A DNA stretch of 32,029 bases. Origin: Thiohalomonas denitrificans. GTDB taxonomy: Bacteria > Pseudomonadota > Gammaproteobacteria > Thiohalomonadales > Thiohalomonadaceae. Within the stretch, counting starts at the first letter, position 1. Each line of letters opens with the position of its first letter. Of the stretch, positions 15,356-22,757 are shown piece after piece. The notes beneath the pieces were generated by a model. That model ran no database searches. It had not been told where the DNA came from and worked only from the letters and a program-made list of their open reading frames with translations. The position numbers were made by a program, and so were the translations under genes. Location of the stretch: positions 1-32,029 of the forward strand of contig NZ_JAENYR010000044.1 in NCBI RefSeq assembly GCF_016841685.1, written 5' to 3'.

Positions 15356-16675
15356 TCAGTACTTTACCCACTCGAACTGAATATCCTCCACCGGCGTCCC
15401 GTCGGCGAACTCGAAGTGCAATTCCCTGGATAACTCGCGGTACTTGTCGACCAGCTCGCGCTGGCTTTGTGCCCCGAGATAGATATTGGCGATCTCGAAG
15501 CTGTAGCTGTCCTGGTTGGATAGCTCCGACAGTGACATCCCCTCCCGGACCAGCAGGATGACAAGGCTGTCCTCGAAGGTCGCCTGCACGGCGGCGATCT
15601 CCTTTTCGCTGGGAACACGAGTGACCACGGTGTTGTGGTATTTGCGAAGTAAAAACTTTGCGGCCGATTGGTACTTGCCGGCATTGAGACAGAACTCCGG
15701 TTCCCTACCCATTGCAACGTCGATGATTACCTGATGGTTGGAGGCCCCTTCCACCTTGATGAACTGGTCGGAATGGGACTGGGAGATGCGCGGGTTGATC
15801 TCGACGATCGCCAGTTCATCGGTGTCCTCGTGCCAGAAGAACTCCACGCACCAGGCGCCGTTGTCGTAGCCGATATGCGCCATCAGGCGCTTGGAGGCCT
15901 CGATGATCCGTTGCTGCACAGGTTCCGGCCAGACGGAGGGATACTCGTAACGGGTAAAACTCCAGCGGCGCGCGTCTTTCACGGTGTCGATGAGACCGTG
16001 AACGCTGGGCTTACCCTCGAAGGTGTAGCCCTCCACCCCGCACTGCAGGCCGGAGGCGATCGCCTCGGCGATACAGTGGTTGCCGCCCACTTCGGCGATC
16101 TCCGGAGGTAGCTCGGCATACTTCAGTACATCATTGAACGCATCGCCGACGCGACGGATTCCCTGGCGCGTCTGTTTGATGGCATGCCGGAAATCATCCT
16201 CGTTGTCGATACGGAACCCCAGGTAGGACGAGAAAGACTTGATCGGCTTGAGCCAGAACGGAAAGGGCAGATCCAGTTTTTCCAGCGCCCGATCATCGAA
16301 GGGGTCGAGGGCTGCAAAATGCGGTGTGAATTCCGGTAGTATCCGTTGCTGTTCCAGTCTTGACCAATACTTGTGCTCGCACTTGAGGATCGCTTCCATT
16401 GAAGGCGAAGGCAGACCGAAACGTCCACAGAGGATCGGAAGCAGGGTACTGGACGGGAAGTCCCAGTGTTCGATGATAGCGTCGATGCGGCCGGAAAATC
16501 TCTTCAGCCGCGATTCGGCCATTTCCAGCATTTGATCAAAGGGGAATCGCTCTACCGAGATCGCCTCTTCCGTGGTGAGCAGGCAGTGAAAGGTGTAATC
16601 CTCGGCATGGCGTACTTGACGCATCTCTTTCAGATGGAAATCATCAAGCCCGATAACGAAGATGTTCTTATTCAT
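15356..16675 (-). CDS. ATP-grasp carboxylate-amine ligase-like protein
   Basis: This encodes 439 residues from the ATG at 16675. GGAGGTG sits 4-10 bases before it, so the ATG twelve bases upstream is not the start. An N-terminal Rossmann-like part (NIFVIGLDDFH) leads to the ATP-grasp domain. That domain shows KPIKSFSSYLG (K143), the IAEA segment (E204), and the metal-binding pair in VEFFWHED (E278) and VEINPRIS (E292, N294). Enzymes of this fold activate a carboxylate as acyl phosphate and join it to an amine or thiol, as in peptide and amino-acid conjugates. The substrate cannot be read from the sequence. The gene is tightly followed by the CocE-type hydrolase, and together they suggest synthesis and turnover of a small amide or dipeptide. 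Confidence 0.88.
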   Translation of the reverse strand: MNKNIFVIGLDDFHLKEMRQVRHAEDYTFHCLLTTEEAISVERFPFDQMLEMAESRLKRFSGRIDAIIEHWDFPSSTLLPILCGRFGLPSPSMEAILKCEHKYWSRLEQQRILPEFTPHFAALDPFDDRALEKLDLPFPFWLKPIKSFSSYLGFRIDNEDDFRHAIKQTRQGIRRVGDAFNDVLKYAELPPEIAEVGGNHCIAEAIASGLQCGVEGYTFEGKPSVHGLIDTVKDARRWSFTRYEYPSVWPEPVQQRIIEASKRLMAHIGYDNGAWCVEFFWHEDTDELAIVEINPRISQSHSDQFIKVEGASNHQVIIDVAMGREPEFCLNAGKYQSAAKFLLRKYHNTVVTRVPSEKEIAAVQATFEDSLVILLVREGMSLSELSNQDSYSFEIANIYLGAQSQRELVDKYRELSRELHFEFADGTPVEDIQFEWVKY

Positions 16676-16805
16676 AAACACCTCCATACATTATGGCCGT
16701 ACAGCCGGCGCGTAGTCAGCGTCAATTCTCTCCAGGCCGTGTCTGAACACACCCGGCATGGCCAATTGCTTACTGTTTCAGCCTATCTCCTTTAACATTC
16801 GATAG

Positions 16806-17132
16806 CTAGTGGTCCATGCGGGAAATAGTGTTGCACTCAGAGCCCCGCTAATGGGCCAAGGCCAGGCGGGCTGCGCAGGGAATGGCACGCCCTTTCCAAG
16901 CAGCGCAACGCGGGATTGGCCCATTAGCGGGGCTCCCTTCGGGCCGGCTCACAAGCCCCCTGGGAGCCTGTCCGAGAATAGCGGCCGCAGTAGGCCAGTC
17001 TATTTTTAGACAGGCTCCTAGGCTGCGTTGCATTCGCTTGAATTGATACGGCCAGTCCTGTGCTACTGCGCCTCGCCGAAGGCGCTTGTGAGACCAGCTG
17101 AGTATTACACTATTTCCCGCACGGAGCACTAG
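16806..17132. mobile_element. Nested MITE-like element with 35-bp inverted ends
   Basis: The left end CTAGTGGTCCATGCGGGAAA... (16806-16840) and the right end (17098-17132) are reverse complements with about five mismatches over 35 bases. Directly inside the left end AGCCCCGCTAATGGGCCAA (16841-16859) has a perfect reverse complement at 16916-16934. A further pair, GGCTCACAAGC and GCTTGTGAG, lies closer to the right. A second small element (16962-17019) is inserted in it. There is no coding region. It sits upstream of the ATP-grasp gene and accounts for most of the 560-base gap there. Confidence 0.75.
16962..17019. mobile_element. Short GGAGCCTGTCCGAGAATA element inside the larger one
   Basis: GGGAGCCTGTCCGAGAATA (16962-16980) and TATTTTTAGACAGGCTCCT (17001-17019) are inverted ends around a GCGGCCGC-containing core of 20 bases. 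The ends match the termini of repeats at 10291-10312 (minus), 24594-24727 and, in part, 31748. This copy is reduced almost to its ends. Confidence 0.7.
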
Positions 17133-17169
17133 CCGCCCTGAACAAGCAGCAGGGCAACCGCATATCTTG

Positions 17170-17224
17170 AAGCGAGCACTTGCTTCGCTCGCCACGCACA
17201 AGCTTGTGAGTATGCGTCTACCCC
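17170..17224. repeat. REP-like hairpin unit behind the GYD-protein gene
   Basis: GCGAGC-ACTTGCTTC-GCTCGC (17172-17192) is followed by CACAAGCTTGTG (17197-17208) and the string GTGAGTATGCGTCTACCC. The second half (TTCGCTCGCC...GTGAGTATGCGTYTACCC) recurs at 22714-22752 just behind tsaD, in the same orientation. Both copies lie downstream of minus-strand stop codons. Confidence 0.5.
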
Positions 17225-17251
17225 GGAACAAGCAGCGTTCCGGGAAACCGG

Positions 17252-17569
17252 CTACGCCTGTCCCCCGGGCAAGTTGCGGGTCATCTCTTTGAAGTGTCCC
17301 CAGTCGGTAGCGGGCCAGACTTCGCTCTGCGCGTGGCCGAATGTGCGCACGATGGTTGATACCTTGATGGCTGCGTCATTGTCTTTCGCCCGGAACACGT
17401 CTATGTAGTCGTAAGGGCCGCCCACGGCATAGCTGGCTACCCATTCGAGACCATCGGTACCGAGTGAATCCTGAATACGTTCCTTGACCTGGTGTTCGAG
17501 GCTCTCCAGGTTTTCCGGCGCATCGAGAGTGCTGTGGTTGAGTCGCGTCATCATTACGTAGGTCTGCAT
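17252..17569 (-). CDS. GYD-domain protein
   Basis: This encodes 105 residues from the ATG at 17569 with GAGAGG upstream. Longer in-frame extensions lack a ribosome binding site, and the family begins at MQTYVMMTRLN. The sequence fits the small GYD family (PF08734): an opening beta strand ending in TRL, an amphipathic helix, WVASYAVGGPYDYIDVFRAKD (with GPYDY in place of the eponymous GYD motif) and a final helix. The fold is ferredoxin-like, and the family often behaves as a small stress- or ligand-binding protein of unknown role. It is the last gene of a minus-strand series after the photolyase, separated from the next gene upstream by 60 bases. Confidence 0.8.
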   Translation of the reverse strand: MQTYVMMTRLNHSTLDAPENLESLEHQVKERIQDSLGTDGLEWVASYAVGGPYDYIDVFRAKDNDAAIKVSTIVRTFGHAQSEVWPATDWGHFKEMTRNLPGGQA

Positions 17570-17630
17570 CTTCAAGCCTCTCCCTGTTGAATGTCCGGCC
17601 CTTATGGCCAACCTTCTTGTGAAGGCTAGT

Positions 17631-17909
17631 TCAAGTCGGAAAAATAAACGGCTCGATCTTTTGTAGAAGCCGGTCACGGGAGCGAAGGATCGCGTCGGTC
17701 TGCGCAGGCGCATTGCGGACGAGGTGTGCCGCACGACGGCGGATGCGTTCGGGTAATCGGGCGGGTTGTCGTCCGGCGCTGGCGAGTAGTACATCCAGAT
17801 TTTCACGGGACGGCATATCCAGTGCGCAATCGATAACGTGATCGATGCGTCTTTCGTATCGGCGCTGCCAGGGATGGCGCATAGGGTGTCGGCTGGTTGT
17901 TTTTATCAC
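17631..17909 (-). CDS. Small basic protein of unknown function, translationally coupled
   Basis: The start is taken as the GTG at 17909, which overlaps the TGA of the preceding gene in the sequence GTGA. This gives 92 residues rich in Arg (RRYERRIDHV, RLPERIRRRAAHLV) and probably all-helical. An ATG at 17882 would give 84 residues but has no ribosome binding site. No family is recognised. The overlap with the upstream small gene is the main evidence that both are real. Confidence 0.5.
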   Translation of the reverse strand: MIKTTSRHPMRHPWQRRYERRIDHVIDCALDMPSRENLDVLLASAGRQPARLPERIRRRAAHLVRNAPAQTDAILRSRDRLLQKIEPFIFPT

Positions 17910-18154
17910 TTGCGGGTTCTGGGCCGCGGGGGCGTCTGCAGGCGGTTCATCGCCTCTCGCCATAAGCGGTTCTGGTGTGTTCTCGCTTCCTCGATCAGGT
18001 CCTGTACGGTACGGATGTAGTCGTGCAGGACGTTGTCGTTGATGGTGCTTGTCGAGGTACTGCGAAGTACCATCAACAACGCCTCGGCTTTGGTCAGGCG
18101 CGCTTCGACTGCGTCGGCCAGGTCCACCAGTTCAGCCAGTTCCTGCTCGGCCAT
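17906..18154 (-). CDS. Small helical protein of unknown function
   Basis: This encodes 82 residues and is predicted to be almost entirely helical: repeated A/L/E/D pattern, VDLADAVEARLTKAEALLMVL, then a Ser/Thr turn and a second long helix with IEEARTHQNRLW. It starts 98 bases behind the photolyase stop and ends in a GTGA overlap with the next gene. The ribosome binding site is weak (AAGCGAG). No family was recognised. It could be a two-helix coiled-coil partner of the coupled basic protein. Confidence 0.55.
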   Translation of the reverse strand: MAEQELAELVDLADAVEARLTKAEALLMVLRSTSTSTINDNVLHDYIRTVQDLIEEARTHQNRLWREAMNRLQTPPRPRTRK

Positions 18155-18252
18155 GGCTCGCTTTCAGGTTTGGGTTCTGCTTTTCAGGCTAGCCGAATTT
18201 ACGGCGAAGGGGGGATTCAGGGCGACAAAGAAAAATCGCCGACGTTGCTTCG

Positions 18253-19662
18253 TCAACGCCGTCCCTCCCGTTTCGGGAGTGTGCGAAATCGCAGCAAGGC
18301 CCGTTCACGAGTGGCTTTGAGGTCGACCATCGGTGGAGGGTAGTCAGTCGGGGGGCAGCCTTCCTTCCAGGGCTGGTGGGCGCTTTTGCCCTCCAGCTTG
18401 CGCAGGGCGGGCAGCCAGGCCCGCACATAATTACCTTCCGGATCAAACCGTTCTGCCTGGACTACCGGATTGAAGATGCGAAACCAGGGCGCGGCATCCG
18501 CACCGCAGCCGGCGACCCACTGCCAGCCCAGGGTATTGTTGGCAAGGTCCGCATCCAGCAGTGTTTCCCAGAACCAGTGCGCTCCTTCTTGCCAGGGCAC
18601 CAGCAGATTTTTGGTCAGAAAGGATGCCGTGATCAATCGTACCCGGTTGTGCATCCAGCCTGTTTCCCAGAGTTCCCGCAGACCGGCGTCGATGATGGGA
18701 AAACCCGTTTCGGCTCGTCGCCAGGCGGTCAGTGACTTCCGATAGTCGGGCTCCCATCGGAATCGTTCGAAGCGCAAGTCCAGAGGACGATTCGGTGTCT
18801 GCGGGAAGTGATAGAGCAGGTGATGGGCGAATTCACGCCAACCCAGTTGACGTAGGAAGCTTTCCGCTGCTGTTTCCTGGCCGCTCTCTGCAGCCCACGC
18901 TTGAACCGCAGCTACGATTTGCCGGGGCCCGATCTCGCCGAAGTGCAGGTGAGGTGACAGGCGCGATGTACCCGCCCGTGCGGGTACATCGCGGCAGCCC
19001 GGATACGCCCCGAGCCCATTGTTGATGAACTGCTGCAGTCGGCGTTCGGCGGCTCTCTCTCCGGGCTCCCAATGGGCCGAAAACCTGTCCGACCACTGGC
19101 CGGCCAGCGGCAGGTTGATGGCTGCTTCTGGCAGATGGGGAGGCGGCGGCAGACGGGCGGGAGCGGGTCGGACATCGAGATCGAGACCTGCCCTTTGTCG
19201 AGCTCGCCAGAAAGCGGTGAAAACCCGGTAGGGTGTTCCGTCGGGTTTGCCTGATGACTCGGGGATCGTCAGCAGACTTGTCCGTCCTGATTCCGCCCGG
19301 CAGCCAAGCAGCCGTAGTGCCGCCAAGGTATCGCGTTCTGTAGCCAGTGCCTGCGGTTCATAGCGACAGTTCCAATAAACCCGTTCAACGCCCAGGGTCC
19401 GCACCAGGTTGCGGAGAACCTCACTTGGCCTCCCACGGCGAACACTCAGCCGCGTCCCGCGTCGGTTCAGCTCACGATCGAGATTCATCAGGCTGCGTTG
19501 CAGCCACCATCGCGAGGCTGCACCTTCCGCCCATTCAGTCCCTTCTCCCGGGTCGTCGACATACAGCGGCAACAGTTGGTCGCACTCGTTAGCCGCCTTC
19601 GCCAACAGGGGATTGTCCGCCAGACGCAGATCGCGCCGAAACCAGAAAATGCCCGTGCTCAT
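18253..19662 (-). CDS. phrB: Deoxyribodipyrimidine photolyase, class I CPD type
   Basis: This encodes 469 residues, the usual length for class I. The N-terminal photolyase domain starts IFWFRRDLRLADNPLL and binds the antenna cofactor. The C-terminal FAD domain includes TSRLSPHLHFGEIGPRQ, LGWREFAHHLLYHFP, the strongly conserved TGFPIIDAGLRELWETGWMHNR, and GWQWVAGCGADAAPWFRIFNP. The enzyme uses blue light and reduced FAD to split cyclobutane pyrimidine dimers. AGGAG precedes the ATG. It is divergent from a lipoprotein gene and followed on the same strand by two small genes and the GYD-domain gene. Confidence 0.95.
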   Translation of the reverse strand: MSTGIFWFRRDLRLADNPLLAKAANECDQLLPLYVDDPGEGTEWAEGAASRWWLQRSLMNLDRELNRRGTRLSVRRGRPSEVLRNLVRTLGVERVYWNCRYEPQALATERDTLAALRLLGCRAESGRTSLLTIPESSGKPDGTPYRVFTAFWRARQRAGLDLDVRPAPARLPPPPHLPEAAINLPLAGQWSDRFSAHWEPGERAAERRLQQFINNGLGAYPGCRDVPARAGTSRLSPHLHFGEIGPRQIVAAVQAWAAESGQETAAESFLRQLGWREFAHHLLYHFPQTPNRPLDLRFERFRWEPDYRKSLTAWRRAETGFPIIDAGLRELWETGWMHNRVRLITASFLTKNLLVPWQEGAHWFWETLLDADLANNTLGWQWVAGCGADAAPWFRIFNPVVQAERFDPEGNYVRAWLPALRKLEGKSAHQPWKEGCPPTDYPPPMVDLKATRERALLRFRTLPKREGRR

Positions 19663-19821
19663 GTCGTTTCATCTCCTTCGATCGATTCCCATAGCGCTCC
19701 CGGAGCACTCGGTTCCAGGCAAGGTCATCCCTCCGCACAGAGCTACGAACCGACGCAAAAGGCGATCCTTGGCCGGATTGCTGACTAAACTCTCGCACAA
19801 CGGTTCAGGGAGGACGCAATC

Positions 19822-20259
19822 ATGGTTCGAATGTCGATTTTTACGGTTATAGCCGCTGTCTTTCTCCTGGTCGCCTGCGCTCAGGAGCCGACCAAAGAAA
19901 CGATCGGCACTGGCGCCGGTGCTGTACTCGGCGGCGTTATCGGTAGTGAGGTGGGTGATGGGACTGCGGGCACCGTGGTGGGTGGTGTGCTCGGTGCAGT
20001 ACTTGGCCGGGAAGTCGGTCGACGTCTTGACGCCCGGGATGAAGAGCAAGCGGCGCAGGCATTGGAAAACAATCAAACCGTCTCCTGGACGGATCGCGAA
20101 ACTGGCGACCAGTACACCGTGAACCCGACCGATACGTTCGAGCGCGACGGTCGGGTGTGCCGGCGATACACCACCACCGTCAGCATCGAGGGTGAGCCGC
20201 AGACGGCTAGCGGTACGGCCTGCAAACGGGACGACGGCACCTGGGAAGTCATCGACTGA
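19822..20259 (+). CDS. Glycine-zipper lipoprotein (RT0821/Lpp0805-type surface protein)
   Basis: This encodes 145 residues. The lipoprotein signal ends LLVACAQ (Cys about 19). A glycine-zipper membrane-like segment follows, with alternating Gly/Ala/Val from IGTGAGAVLGG through GTAGTVVGGVLGAVLGREVG. The C-terminal beta-rich domain has SWTDRETGDQYTVNPTDTF and CRRYTTTVSIEGEPQTASGTACKRDDGTWEVI, which is the 17-kDa-antigen-like fold. It is probably anchored in the outer membrane. GGGAGGA lies before the ATG. Function in the family is unknown, and envelope structure or stress is the usual suggestion. Confidence 0.88.
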   Translation: MVRMSIFTVIAAVFLLVACAQEPTKETIGTGAGAVLGGVIGSEVGDGTAGTVVGGVLGAVLGREVGRRLDARDEEQAAQALENNQTVSWTDRETGDQYTVNPTDTFERDGRVCRRYTTTVSIEGEPQTASGTACKRDDGTWEVID

Positions 20260-20480
20260 TCCCCGCGAGAGTTGGCCACAAAGCCGTTCCTGCGAGCCGC
20301 CCGGTTTGCAGGGGCGGCCTTCCATAACGCTATCATCAAGCGCCGGCTGGTTGGGGCGCGGGCTGTTGGGCCTCATACGTTCTACCCGGAGCATTGCATC
20401 CGCTCTCCATCACGCTAGCCTTAATGGAGTTAGGCAGCCTATTCAAAACAGTCCGGAACAGAAAAGAACGGGAGATGCGG

Positions 20481-21221
20481 ATGGGAAACCGGGGTGCGCC
20501 TGCTCAAATCTTTTTATTCCTGCTGCTGTTCGAGATTCTGCTGGTCGCCGCCCACTGGGGTGACCGGGCGCTGGGCTGGTATCTGGGGGATCCCGTCTGG
20601 ATTATCCGCCGCCTGGTCGATCTTAATGGCGAGATGAACATCCCCACCTGGTTTTCCTCCTTGCAGCTGGCGGCAATCGGCGGCGTTTTCGGCTACATCT
20701 GGTATCGCCAAAGACTGGTACGTGGGGGTGAAGGCCCGGTTACCACTATGTTTCTGTATGCCGGCCTGGGATTCCTGTTTTTTTCGCTCGATGAGAGTAC
20801 CGGCCTGCATGAATCGGTGAGCGTCGCCTTCGAAAAAGTGACATGGCTCCCGCGCTTTTCCGGCGATCACGGGCTCTGGGTTCCCATCTACGGTGCCCTT
20901 GGCATCACCGCGCTGTTCATCGCCCGGAAGCAGGTTCGCACCATCCGGGCACTATTTCCCCGTCTGTTCGCGCTGTTTGCCGCCGGTGTCGCCATTGTGC
21001 TGGCCGGTGCTGTCGGGGTCGAAATCATCACCTATGAATTCATCACGGCTCCCGGTTCGATGACCTATGCCCTGGCGGTCTCGGTGGAAGAGTTTTGCGA
21101 GATGCTCGGCGCCAGCGTCATCCTCTACAGCGCCTTGCGACTGCAGGGAGAGCTGGAAGGGGTACCGTTACCCTCCATAGCCGAGACCCGACTGGGCGTC
21201 GGTCAGCCGTCAGTTTCCTAA
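20481..21221 (+). CDS. Conserved multipass membrane protein of unknown function
   Basis: From the ATG at 20481, preceded by GGGAG at 20470-20474, it has 246 residues. The ATG at 20475 is too close to that site, and the frame's earlier start lacks one. There are about six hydrophobic helices. Two acidic motifs within or next to the membrane stand out: FFSLDESTGLHESVS (about 100-114) and SVEEFCEMLGAS (about 204-215), with a third Glu in GVEIITYE. Conserved acidic residues and a His in helices could indicate an enzyme or ion pathway, but the family is uncharacterised. The 3' end overlaps the convergent Slp gene by 12 bases. Confidence 0.8.
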   Translation: MGNRGAPAQIFLFLLLFEILLVAAHWGDRALGWYLGDPVWIIRRLVDLNGEMNIPTWFSSLQLAAIGGVFGYIWYRQRLVRGGEGPVTTMFLYAGLGFLFFSLDESTGLHESVSVAFEKVTWLPRFSGDHGLWVPIYGALGITALFIARKQVRTIRALFPRLFALFAAGVAIVLAGAVGVEIITYEFITAPGSMTYALAVSVEEFCEMLGASVILYSALRLQGELEGVPLPSIAETRLGVGQPSVS

Positions 21222-21698
21222 AATCACCCCGATGCCGAAGTGCACCGATGGTCCGGATGTGCCTCTCGCTTCCGGGCGCCACAGATGCATCTGGGACGGG
21301 CGAATAACGGGATAGTGATAGGGCGCCTGACCGACACGCCCTTCGCGGGTGTCGGTCAGTTGGCCCACCACCGTTATCGCTCGTCCCGGTGCGTAATCCG
21401 AAAGTTCCAGATAGCCTTCCTGGCGTACCAGGAATCGCCCGATCGGTCGGCGCTCGGTATCGGGGCGGTTGCTGGAGTCCAGGGGATAGGCAAGGATTTC
21501 CAGGCGGGTGGCTTCATCCAGATTGGTTCCGCCGACGATCCGACCGCCCCAAACCACTTTCTCGCCTTTGAAGGCACCAAACTCCTGAACGGCTTCCCCA
21601 GGCGTCAGGCTCGTCTGCGCGCCGGCTGTATCGAGTTCAGGCGCCGTTGCACAGGCGAACAGCAGCAGGGCCGGGATCAGCAAAACGAGGCTCTTCAT
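21210..21698 (-). CDS. slp: Slp-family outer-membrane lipoprotein
   Basis: This encodes 162 residues from the ATG at 21698. GGTGA, overlapping the stop of the upstream slp-like gene, is the ribosome binding site. A GTG nine bases earlier is possible. The signal ends LLLFACA. The Slp domain shows VWGGRIVGGTNLDEATRLEILAYPLDSSNRP, RPIGRFLVRQEGYLELSDYAPGR and VVGQLTDTREGRVGQAPYHYPV, followed by a MHLWR strand. Slp proteins are starvation- or stress-induced outer-membrane lipoproteins. This gene and the next form a tandem pair, most likely from duplication. Confidence 0.88.
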   Translation of the reverse strand: MKSLVLLIPALLLFACATAPELDTAGAQTSLTPGEAVQEFGAFKGEKVVWGGRIVGGTNLDEATRLEILAYPLDSSNRPDTERRPIGRFLVRQEGYLELSDYAPGRAITVVGQLTDTREGRVGQAPYHYPVIRPSQMHLWRPEARGTSGPSVHFGIGVILGN

Positions 21699-21703
21699 CG
21701 TAA

Positions 21704-22243
21704 TCACCAGTAGTACGGCCGGTATCCGAAGGGCCGGTATGGGTACCAGGGGTCATACCAGAACGGATCCCAAAACGGATCATAGTAATACGGGCGGCGG
21801 ACGCTTTCGGTTTCCCGCGGCCACAGATAGGAGGCCTCGACTTCAACCACCGGGAAGCGGTATTCGTACTCCCCCACCGGCTCCACGCGGGAACCGACGA
21901 TCTCCCCGGTGACCGTCAGGCGCCGCCCCTGGGTGTAGACCGCCGGATCCACGAAGCCGTCGATGCGGGCGATAAAGCGGCCGCTGCTGCGATCCTCCTC
22001 TTTCGGTTTTCCTGCGTCGGTCAGATCCCGTGCGACGATCTGGATTAGGGTTTCATCGGCCCGGTTCTGTACGTTGGCAATGGTGCCGCCCCAACGTACC
22101 CGGCTACCCTCGAAGCGCTCCGGATTGCTCCGAACTTCCGCAACCGGAGGGTTACCGGCCGGTGCAGTCTGGATGCGCTCCGGCACCTGGGTCGCGCAGG
22201 CGCCAAGCGTCAGTACTGCCGCCAAGAGTAAAAGTCTTTTCAT
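21704..22243 (-). CDS. slp: Slp-family lipoprotein with aromatic C-terminal tail
   Basis: This encodes 179 residues from the ATG at 22243 with GGGGAGGA upstream. The open frame extends about 66 codons further but without signal or ribosome site. The signal ends TLGACA (Cys about 17). The Slp domain has VRWGGTIANVQNRADETLIQIVARDL, SSGRFIARIDGFVDPAVYTQGR and LTVTGEIVG. The last about 25 residues are an unusual low-complexity run of Tyr, Trp, Phe, Pro and Asp ending in YYW, which is not part of a standard Slp protein. The stop overlaps a possible GTG start of the following slp gene, so the two are probably translated in series. Confidence 0.88.
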   Translation of the reverse strand: MKRLLLLAAVLTLGACATQVPERIQTAPAGNPPVAEVRSNPERFEGSRVRWGGTIANVQNRADETLIQIVARDLTDAGKPKEEDRSSGRFIARIDGFVDPAVYTQGRRLTVTGEIVGSRVEPVGEYEYRFPVVEVEASYLWPRETESVRRPYYYDPFWDPFWYDPWYPYRPFGYRPYYW

Positions 22244-22300
22244 GGCAAATCCTCCCCTCGGGACTTTTCCTAAGCGTGGCACGAATCGTGGATCCCGCGA

Positions 22301-22387
22301 GCTGTTTTTGAACCCGAAATTCGCCCTTTTTTCGCCCTTGGGCGAACTTCGCACCGCCCGGCTTCCGAGGTGAAAATCAAAAACAGC
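22301..22387. repeat. Small palindromic element upstream of the slp pair
   Basis: GCTGTTTTTGA (22301-22311) and TCAAAAACAGC (22377-22387) are perfect inverted ends. Between them TTCGCCC-TTG-GGCGAA (22331-22346) forms a tight hairpin. The 87-base unit lies 58 bases upstream of the slp start codon. It is either a MITE remnant or a structured part of the slp promoter region. Confidence 0.55.
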
Positions 22388-22499
22388 GTTTAACGGCGCG
22401 TTATGACGGGAATCGGTGGTGCCCATGCCGGCTTGAAGCACCGGCTAAGCTATTGGAATAACTAAACCAACATATTATTCCGTATATCAGGGAGACACC

Positions 22500-22574
22500 A
22501 TGATCACCGTCACCGTGAATGGACGCGAGCAGCAAATCGATGTCGATTCACAGATGCCGCTGCTGTGGCGCTGA
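22500..22574 (+). pseudogene. N-terminal remnant of an IorA-like [2Fe-2S] oxidoreductase subunit
   Basis: ATG at 22500 follows GGGAGAC and opens MITVTVNGREQQIDVDS, then QMPLLW. This is the first beta strands of the 2Fe-2S subunit of isoquinoline 1-oxidoreductase-type molybdenum hydroxylases. A stop comes two codons later, so the cysteine motifs are missing. Normal members have about 150 residues. The promoter-proximal region and ribosome site look intact, so an internal deletion is more likely than random similarity. The bases up to 22650 contain a short unidentifiable frame. Confidence 0.6.
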
Positions 22575-22713
22575 CGCATGATCCCAAACTGGATGACATG
22601 GCGCTGATGGTGCCGTCGAGCGTACACGGATGGAAGATGATTGCTCCTGCATAATCTTCACTTCCTACATCCCGGTAGGTCGTATTCACACGTACCGGCT
22701 ATCAAGGACTTAG

Positions 22714-22752
22714 TTCGCTCGCCGGCACCAAAATGTGAGTATGCGTTTACCC
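22714..22752. repeat. Second copy of the TTCGCTCGCC...GTGAGTATGCGT unit, behind tsaD
   Basis: TTCGCTCGCC, a variable centre and GTGAGTATGCGTTTACCC match the unit at 17183-17224. It begins 5 bases past the tsaD stop on the same side. The central palindrome of the other copy is degraded here. Confidence 0.5.
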
Positions 22753-22757
22753 TGTGC

